Assembly: GCA_012523605.1 (NCBI GenBank)
Contig: JAAYTY010000086.1
Location: forward strand, 1 to 9,779
Direction of reading: 5' to 3'
DNA: 9,779 nucleotides
From: Candidatus Fermentibacterota bacterium
Lineage (GTDB): Bacteria > Fermentibacterota > Fermentibacteria > Fermentibacterales > Fermentibacteraceae
A program made the translations under genes and the position numbers. The notes under the pieces were generated by a model. It did not search any database. It was not told where the DNA came from and worked only from the letters and a program-made list of their open reading frames with translations. How positions within the stretch are numbered: position 1 is the stretch's first letter; each line of letters begins with the position of its first letter. Positions 6,215 to 9,779 of the stretch are shown here, in pieces.

Positions 6215-6829
6215 TCAGGGCTTCTCGTACCTGGTGGTCTCGCGCCTGCACCTGGTGCAGAGGATCTTCATCCTGTCGGATCTGCCGCCGTCCTTCAAAA
6301 CGGGCAGGAGATTCGGATCGGAGATGCCGAGCTCACGCAGGCGGTTCAGATAGATCGTCGGGTTGGAGTAGGCCATCTCGCCCAGGCGGTCGGCCAGCCA
6401 GGCCAGGTGGTCCTTCGTGGCGATGATCGTGCCGCAGGCTTCGCAGAGCTGGAGGTCCTTCTCGATAGACTCGAACGCCTTGCTGCGGTCGAAGTATGAG
6501 AGTTCCCACTCGTTCGTCTGCCTGATTCCCAGGTGGTCGTTGATGCAGGCGGCCTCGCACATTCCGCAGAATATGCAGGTATCGGTGTAATGGATCATCC
6601 TGCGCACGGCGCCGCCCTTTCCGTCGGGCTCGTCGATGTGCTTTATTGCATCGGCCGGGCATGCCTCCTCGCAGGCCAGACAGCCCAGACACTTCTTCTC
6701 GTCGAAGACGGGCTGTCCACGGAAGTTCGGATGCGGCACATGGGGCTCGAAGGGGAACCTCGAAGTGTAGGGCTTCCCGAACAGGGCCCTGAAGGCTTCC
6801 GCCAGCTCTCTCAGCTTCGGGTATCTCAT
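6215..6829 (-). CDS. Ferredoxin-like hydrogenase subunit with two [4Fe-4S] motifs (NuoI/HycF/MbhN-like)
   Basis: The protein probably passes electrons from a soluble ferredoxin or other donor to the small subunit of a membrane-bound hydrogenase. The 204 aa product opens with an amphipathic segment (MRYPKLRELAEAFRALFGKPYTSRFP) like those of NuoI-type subunits. It then has two cluster motifs, C47-C50-C53-C57P and C85-C88-C91-C95. Two more CxxC pairs follow, C129/C132 and C191/C194, which could bind zinc or another centre, as in some HycF-like proteins. No transmembrane helix is seen. The ATG at 6829-6827 is preferred because the family-like N-terminus begins there and AGGTGA lies 10 nt upstream. 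An in-frame ATG at 6910 would overlap mnhG and add 27 residues without family features. Lying between mnhG and a hydrogenase protease, it links the antiporter genes to a hydrogenase. It could instead belong to another respiratory complex. Confidence 0.88.
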   Translation of the reverse strand: MRYPKLRELAEAFRALFGKPYTSRFPFEPHVPHPNFRGQPVFDEKKCLGCLACEEACPADAIKHIDEPDGKGGAVRRMIHYTDTCIFCGMCEAACINDHLGIRQTNEWELSYFDRSKAFESIEKDLQLCEACGTIIATKDHLAWLADRLGEMAYSNPTIYLNRLRELGISDPNLLPVLKDGGRSDRMKILCTRCRRETTRYEKP

Positions 6830-6860
6830 CTTTCGGCCGTCACCTGCGTTCGGCACGTGT

Positions 6861-6876
6861 CGCCGAAGGATCGGCG
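6861..6876 (-). repeat. Intercistronic stem-loop between mnhG and the ferredoxin gene
   Basis: On the transcribed (minus) strand CGCCGA-TCCT-TCGGCG forms a perfect 6 bp stem with a 4 nt loop, within the 52 nt gap 6830-6881. No run of U follows it, so it does not look like an intrinsic terminator. It may stabilise or process the transcript between the membrane genes and the ferredoxin gene. Confidence 0.5.
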
Positions 6877-6881
6877 GTACA

Positions 6882-7217
6882 TCAGGCCTCCCCCTCCCTG
6901 TCCTTTGCATACATGTCTACGACGCTCCCCTTCCAGAGGGGTATCCCGGCCCGGTGCGCGCCTCTAGAGATCGCGTGCGCCGCGACCGGAGAGACCAGCA
7001 GGATGAATGCGATGCACAGCAGGAGCTTGAACCCACCGGCCGAGAAACCGGTCATCAGGAAGCAGCCGAAAAGAATGCTGCAGGTGCCCAGGGTAACGCA
7101 CTTGGTAGAGGCCTGCAGGCGGTTGTACACGTCCGGGAGGCGCACCATGCCGAGGCATCCCAGCACGTCGAAGGCAAGGCCGGCTGCAATGAACACCAGA
7201 GCCAGGGCATCAATCAT
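6882..7217 (-). CDS. mnhG: Mrp/Mnh-type antiporter subunit G
   Basis: This small membrane subunit belongs to the Mrp cation/proton antiporter module, which in Mbh-type hydrogenases couples electron flow to ion movement. The 111 aa product has three predicted membrane helices (about residues 3-21, 41-60 and 63-81). It carries the family signatures GMVRLPDVYNRLQASTK near 23-39 with TLG shortly after, and PVAAHAISRGAHRAGIPLW near 78-96. The start at 7217 gives MIDALALVFIAAG, the usual N-terminus. An upstream ATG at 7253 would add 12 residues inside mnhF. The start overlaps the mnhF stop by 8 nt. The short hydrophilic tail after residue 96 is ordinary for the family. The Mbh equivalent would be MbhC. 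Confidence 0.93.
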   Translation of the reverse strand: MIDALALVFIAAGLAFDVLGCLGMVRLPDVYNRLQASTKCVTLGTCSILFGCFLMTGFSAGGFKLLLCIAFILLVSPVAAHAISRGAHRAGIPLWKGSVVDMYAKDREGEA

Positions 7218-7581
7218 CAAGTCGCCTGCCTTCCAGGAACTTGGCCAGCGCAAGGGTCCCGATGAAGCTCTGGAGGGCCCAGGCTATGCCGATGTCGATA
7301 TACCAGCTCCTTCCGCTGGCGACTCCCAGCAAGGCGCAGAGCCCCACGACGAGAACGCCGAAGATATCGATCGCAACGGTCCTGTCGGCGGGGGTGGGTC
7401 CTCTCATGATGCGATACAGAAGCAGGAGCGCCGATATGATGAGTATCGAGACCGCCCTGCCGACGAGTTCCATGTGCCGGTGTGTCGCTGGATAGAACAC
7501 GCTGTCCAGCGGGTCGAGGATAACCATCAGGATAACTCCCAGGAGAACCACCGCGCCGAGGAACCACCTCAGGGTCCTCAT
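7210..7581 (-). CDS. mnhF: Mrp/Mnh-type antiporter subunit F with an extra N-terminal helix
   Basis: This is a small integral membrane subunit of the Mrp module. The family core is at residues 40-118: helices around AVSILIISALLLLY, the signature YRIMRGPTPADRTVAIDIFG at 56-75, GVLVVGLCALLGV, and the final YIDIGIAWALQSFIGTLALAKFLE. MnhF proteins are usually about 85-95 aa, but this one is 123 aa. The first 38 residues form an added hydrophobic helix (about 6-24) and a short polar linker. The long form is supported by AGGAGG at 7593-7588, exactly 6 nt before the ATG at 7581, and by a gap of only 1 nt after the mnhE stop. An internal ATG at codon 37 would give a family-length protein. Confidence 0.92.
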   Translation of the reverse strand: MRTLRWFLGAVVLLGVILMVILDPLDSVFYPATHRHMELVGRAVSILIISALLLLYRIMRGPTPADRTVAIDIFGVLVVGLCALLGVASGRSWYIDIGIAWALQSFIGTLALAKFLEGRRLDD

Positions 7582-7582
7582 G

Positions 7583-8089
7583 TCACGCCTCCTCCTCGAA
7601 TACCTTGCGGAGGATCGGCTCGAACCTTCCCGTGATGTCCTGCGTGGCCTTCTCGATGTCGGTGTGCCTTGCGTTGATCCAGTGGATGTAGAGGAAGCCG
7701 TTCTCGCGGTCGATGTCGACGGTCATCGTCCCGGGAGTCAGCGTGATGGAGTTCGCGAGGAATGTCAGGCCAGTCTCGGATTTCAGCGAGGTGCGGACCT
7801 TGACTATGCCCGGCTTGATGGGCAGCCCCGGATGGATGACCCTGTATGCGACGTCGAAATTGGCTTTCAGGAGTTCCCAGAGGAACACCGGGATGTAGTG
7901 CGTGACGAAATAGAAGAAACGCTTGATGTTACCCTTGACATGAGGCCTGGTGACAAGGAACGAGCCCATCACGGCCGAGACAACCGCGCTCACCAGAAGG
8001 CCCACGACGAGGATCTGCCAGTCCGGAGGCCACGAGAGCAGGCACCACACGGCGAAGCCGACCAGGAACATAGTAATGCGGCTCTTCAT
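7583..8089 (-). CDS. mnhE: Mrp/Mnh-type antiporter subunit E
   Basis: MnhE is a membrane subunit of the Mrp module, corresponding to MbhA in archaeal membrane-bound hydrogenases. The 168 aa product is family length. Hydrophobic helices lie at about 6-20 and 26-45, with a third near 59-75, followed by a soluble C-terminal domain. The diagnostic run PGIVKVRTSLKSETGLTFLANSITLTPGTMTVDI lies at about 93-126, and FLYIHWIN near 132-139. The start ATG follows the mnhD stop codon with no gap (8090/8089), and mnhF follows after 1 nt, so the three genes are almost certainly co-translated. A GGGG four nt or so upstream is only a weak Shine-Dalgarno, in line with coupling to mnhD. Confidence 0.94.
   Translation of the reverse strand: MKSRITMFLVGFAVWCLLSWPPDWQILVVGLLVSAVVSAVMGSFLVTRPHVKGNIKRFFYFVTHYIPVFLWELLKANFDVAYRVIHPGLPIKPGIVKVRTSLKSETGLTFLANSITLTPGTMTVDIDRENGFLYIHWINARHTDIEKATQDITGRFEPILRKVFEEEA
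7588..7593 (-). promoter_or_regulatory. Shine-Dalgarno AGGAGG that sets the long mnhF start
   Basis: AGGAGG lies 6 nt before the ATG at 7581, inside the last codons of mnhE. It decides in favour of the 123 aa form of MnhF, including its unusual first helix. Confidence 0.7.
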
Positions 8090-9589
8090 CTAACGCCCCA
8101 TCATCCCCGGGGTGATGATCCCCCCTGTGAGTACATCGGTCGCGCTGCCGAGGAACGCCTCCCTGAGGCCCGGCAGGAGCAGAAGCCCGCCGAGGATGCA
8201 CACCAGCGCAAGCGCGACCATTGCCAGGCGCATGAATGCTGGAGCTTCAATGACGGCTTCCAGGCCCTCCCTTACTCCGCCCAGAAGAGCCAGGCGGTTG
8301 GCCTTCATGAAGTACGCCAGAGTCACCACGCTGAAAACGACGGCGATCACGGCGGGGACCCAAAGTCCGGCCTGTACGCAGGCCATGATGATCAGCAGTT
8401 TGCTCCAGAAGCCGGAGAAGGGAGGCACGCCTGAAATCGACATCGAGCCCGTGAGCATCGTCCAACTCGTCACCGGCATCCTGCGGCCAAGCCCGCCCAT
8501 CTCCTTCAGGTTCCTCGTACCGGCGGCGTGCTCGATCGATCCCGAGTCGAGGAAGAGGAGCGACTTGAACATGGAGTGATTGAAGAGGTGCAGGAGGCCC
8601 GCCATGATCCCCAGCGGTGTGCCTGTTCCCACTGCCAGGAAGATATCGCCGATCTGGCTGATGGAGCTGTAGGCCAGCATCCGTTTCAGGTCGGACTGGT
8701 GCATGGCCAGCAGCGCACCTGCGCTCATGGATACCAGCCCCAGCAGGAGCAGGATCGACAGCACCTCCGGCACCGCTCCGAAGACATTGAAGGCCAGCCT
8801 GCAGATGGTATAGACTCCGAGAGTCTTTATCAGAACACCCGACAGCATCGCGGATATCGGGGCCGGGGCCGACGGATGAGCATCGGGCAGCCAGGCGTGG
8901 AACGGCACTAGCGCCGACTTGAGCCCGAACCCGGCCAGGAAGAGCACGAGAGCCGCCGTTCCGGCAGCCGAGCCTTCCGGACCCTGCAGCCTGTGCGCCA
9001 TGTCGGCCATGTTGAGCGTGCCGGTATGCGAGTACAGGATGGTTATGGCCAGCAGGATGAAGAGCGATCCGATACTGCCCATCACCGCATACTTGAAGGC
9101 GGCCTCGAGTTCCTGCCTCTCCGTACCGAATGCTACGAGGGCATAGCTCGCGATGGACGCGATCTCCAAAAACACGAAGAGGTTGAAGACATCACCGGTG
9201 ATCACCACGCCGTTCATGCCCGCCAGCATCAGGAGGAACAGGGTGTAGTACTTCCACTTGGCCGTGAACCTCTCCATGTAGCTCACGGAATAGACCACCA
9301 CCAGGAATGCCACGAGGTTCACGGTCAGGAGCATGAAGGAGGTCAGCCCGTCTATCACGAGCTGTATGCCCAGGGCCGAGGCCCACCCGCCGGACCAGGT
9401 CATGATCGGGGCATGGTCGCGAGAGCCCAGCGTCATCACGGTGAAGACCGACATGACGAAAACAGCCAGCACTGGCATCACGCCTGTCCCGTCCACTGCC
9501 GACCTGACGCGCTTTCCCACGAGGGGCATCAGAAAGGCCCCTGCGAGCGGGATCGCGACGAAGAGCGGTATCATCCCTGCTTCTATCAT
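8090..9589 (-). CDS. mnhD: Mrp/Mnh-type antiporter subunit D (proton-conducting NuoM/NuoN-like)
   Basis: MnhD is one of the large ion-translocating subunits, homologous to complex I NuoL/M/N and to MbhH. The 499 aa protein is hydrophobic throughout with about 14 predicted helices. Key features of the proton-translocating family are visible: the conserved helix-5 glutamate in NLFVFLEIASIASY (Glu142), the helix-7 lysine in GFGLKSALVPFHAWLPDAHPSAP (Lys224), a helix-8 lysine in SGVLIKTLGVY (Lys255), histidines in LLHLFNHSMFKSLLF (His334, His338), and GVPPFSGFWSKL with Lys398 near helix 12. The ATG overlaps the mnhC stop by 4 nt (ATGA), and mnhE follows with no gap. Subunit D and other NuoM-like proteins are hard to tell apart. 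The order C-D-E-F-G supports D. Confidence 0.94.
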   Translation of the reverse strand: MIEAGMIPLFVAIPLAGAFLMPLVGKRVRSAVDGTGVMPVLAVFVMSVFTVMTLGSRDHAPIMTWSGGWASALGIQLVIDGLTSFMLLTVNLVAFLVVVYSVSYMERFTAKWKYYTLFLLMLAGMNGVVITGDVFNLFVFLEIASIASYALVAFGTERQELEAAFKYAVMGSIGSLFILLAITILYSHTGTLNMADMAHRLQGPEGSAAGTAALVLFLAGFGLKSALVPFHAWLPDAHPSAPAPISAMLSGVLIKTLGVYTICRLAFNVFGAVPEVLSILLLLGLVSMSAGALLAMHQSDLKRMLAYSSISQIGDIFLAVGTGTPLGIMAGLLHLFNHSMFKSLLFLDSGSIEHAAGTRNLKEMGGLGRRMPVTSWTMLTGSMSISGVPPFSGFWSKLLIIMACVQAGLWVPAVIAVVFSVVTLAYFMKANRLALLGGVREGLEAVIEAPAFMRLAMVALALVCILGGLLLLPGLREAFLGSATDVLTGGIITPGMMGR

Positions 9590-9779
9590 CCCCGAAGCTC
9601 CCGGATCTTCGTTATGTCGAAGGTTCCGTACTTCTCGCGCAGCCTCATCGCCAGGGCGACGAGGAACGCCGTGATGGCGAGCCCGATGACGATGGAGGTG
9701 AGGACGAGCGCCTGGGGCAGGGGATCGACCATGGTGGACGGATCTATGCTCTCGCCCGGGGAGAAGATCGGTGCGTGCC
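9586..9779 (-). CDS. mnhC: Mrp/Mnh-type antiporter subunit C (NuoK-like), C-terminal part only
   Basis: Only the last 63 residues are in the window; the rest lies beyond the right edge. The fragment reads HAPIFSPGESIDPSTMVDPLPQALVLTSIVIG and continues with a hydrophobic helix and a charged tail, ending ITKIRELRG. The segment VDPLPQALVLTxIVI is the signature of MnhC/NuoK-like proteins. It overlaps mnhD by 4 nt, as in typical mrp operons. Subunits A and B, if present, would be further upstream outside the window. Confidence 0.9.
   Translation of the reverse strand, partial: HAPIFSPGESIDPSTMVDPLPQALVLTSIVIGLAITAFLVALAMRLREKYGTFDITKIRELRG

Noticed and set aside
6861..6876. Hairpin as an intrinsic transcription terminator
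   Set aside because: No U-run follows the stem, and it lies inside an otherwise tightly linked operon.
1..9779. Mobile elements, CRISPR arrays, tRNA or rRNA genes
   Set aside because: I saw no transposase or integrase-like product, no regularly spaced repeats, no cloverleaf and no rRNA-like stretch; nearly all sequence is accounted for by recognised genes.

Overview
The window holds a compact bacterial locus for making and running a membrane-bound [NiFe] hydrogenase. It contains a complete HypABCDEF maturation set (HypE is cut by the left edge), a HycI-type hydrogenase maturation protease, a two-cluster ferredoxin-like subunit, and five consecutive Mrp/Mnh-type antiporter subunits (MnhG, F, E, D and the C-terminal end of MnhC, which runs off the right edge). 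The DNA is GC-rich, genes are packed with 4-23 nt overlaps, Shine-Dalgarno sequences are clear at several starts, and NTG starts are common. This suggests a bacterium, but the phylum cannot be settled by reading alone. An anaerobic or fermentative lineage, possibly an uncultured candidate phylum, is a guess.

Layout from left to right: positions 1-4578 carry hypE, hypD, hypC and hypF on the minus strand, transcribed hypF-hypC-hypD-hypE with every junction overlapping. Positions 4579-4695 are a short divergent control region. Positions 4696-5726 carry hypA and hypB on the plus strand, joined by a GTGA overlap. Positions 5692-9779 are a second minus-strand operon, transcribed mnhC-mnhD-mnhE-mnhF-mnhG-ferredoxin-protease. 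Its last gene converges on hypB with a 35 bp overlap. There is no gene-free stretch longer than about 120 bp.

How the genes work together: HypF and HypE make the cyanide ligands, HypC and HypD assemble the Fe(CN)2CO unit, HypA and HypB deliver nickel, and the HycI-like protease then trims the C-terminus of the large subunit. The ferredoxin-like subunit would pass electrons to the NiFe subunits, and the Mrp-type module would couple this to H+ or Na+ movement, as in Mbh-type group 4 hydrogenases. The catalytic large and small subunits and the NuoH-like subunit are not in this window, so assignment to group 4 is an inference from context.

The most notable detail is that hypA appears to start with ACG. 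A strong Shine-Dalgarno and the conserved His-Glu N-terminus sit exactly there, and no ATG, GTG or TTG is available in frame until 27 bases later. I saw no RNA gene, CRISPR array, insertion sequence or other mobile element, and no system I would call wholly undescribed.
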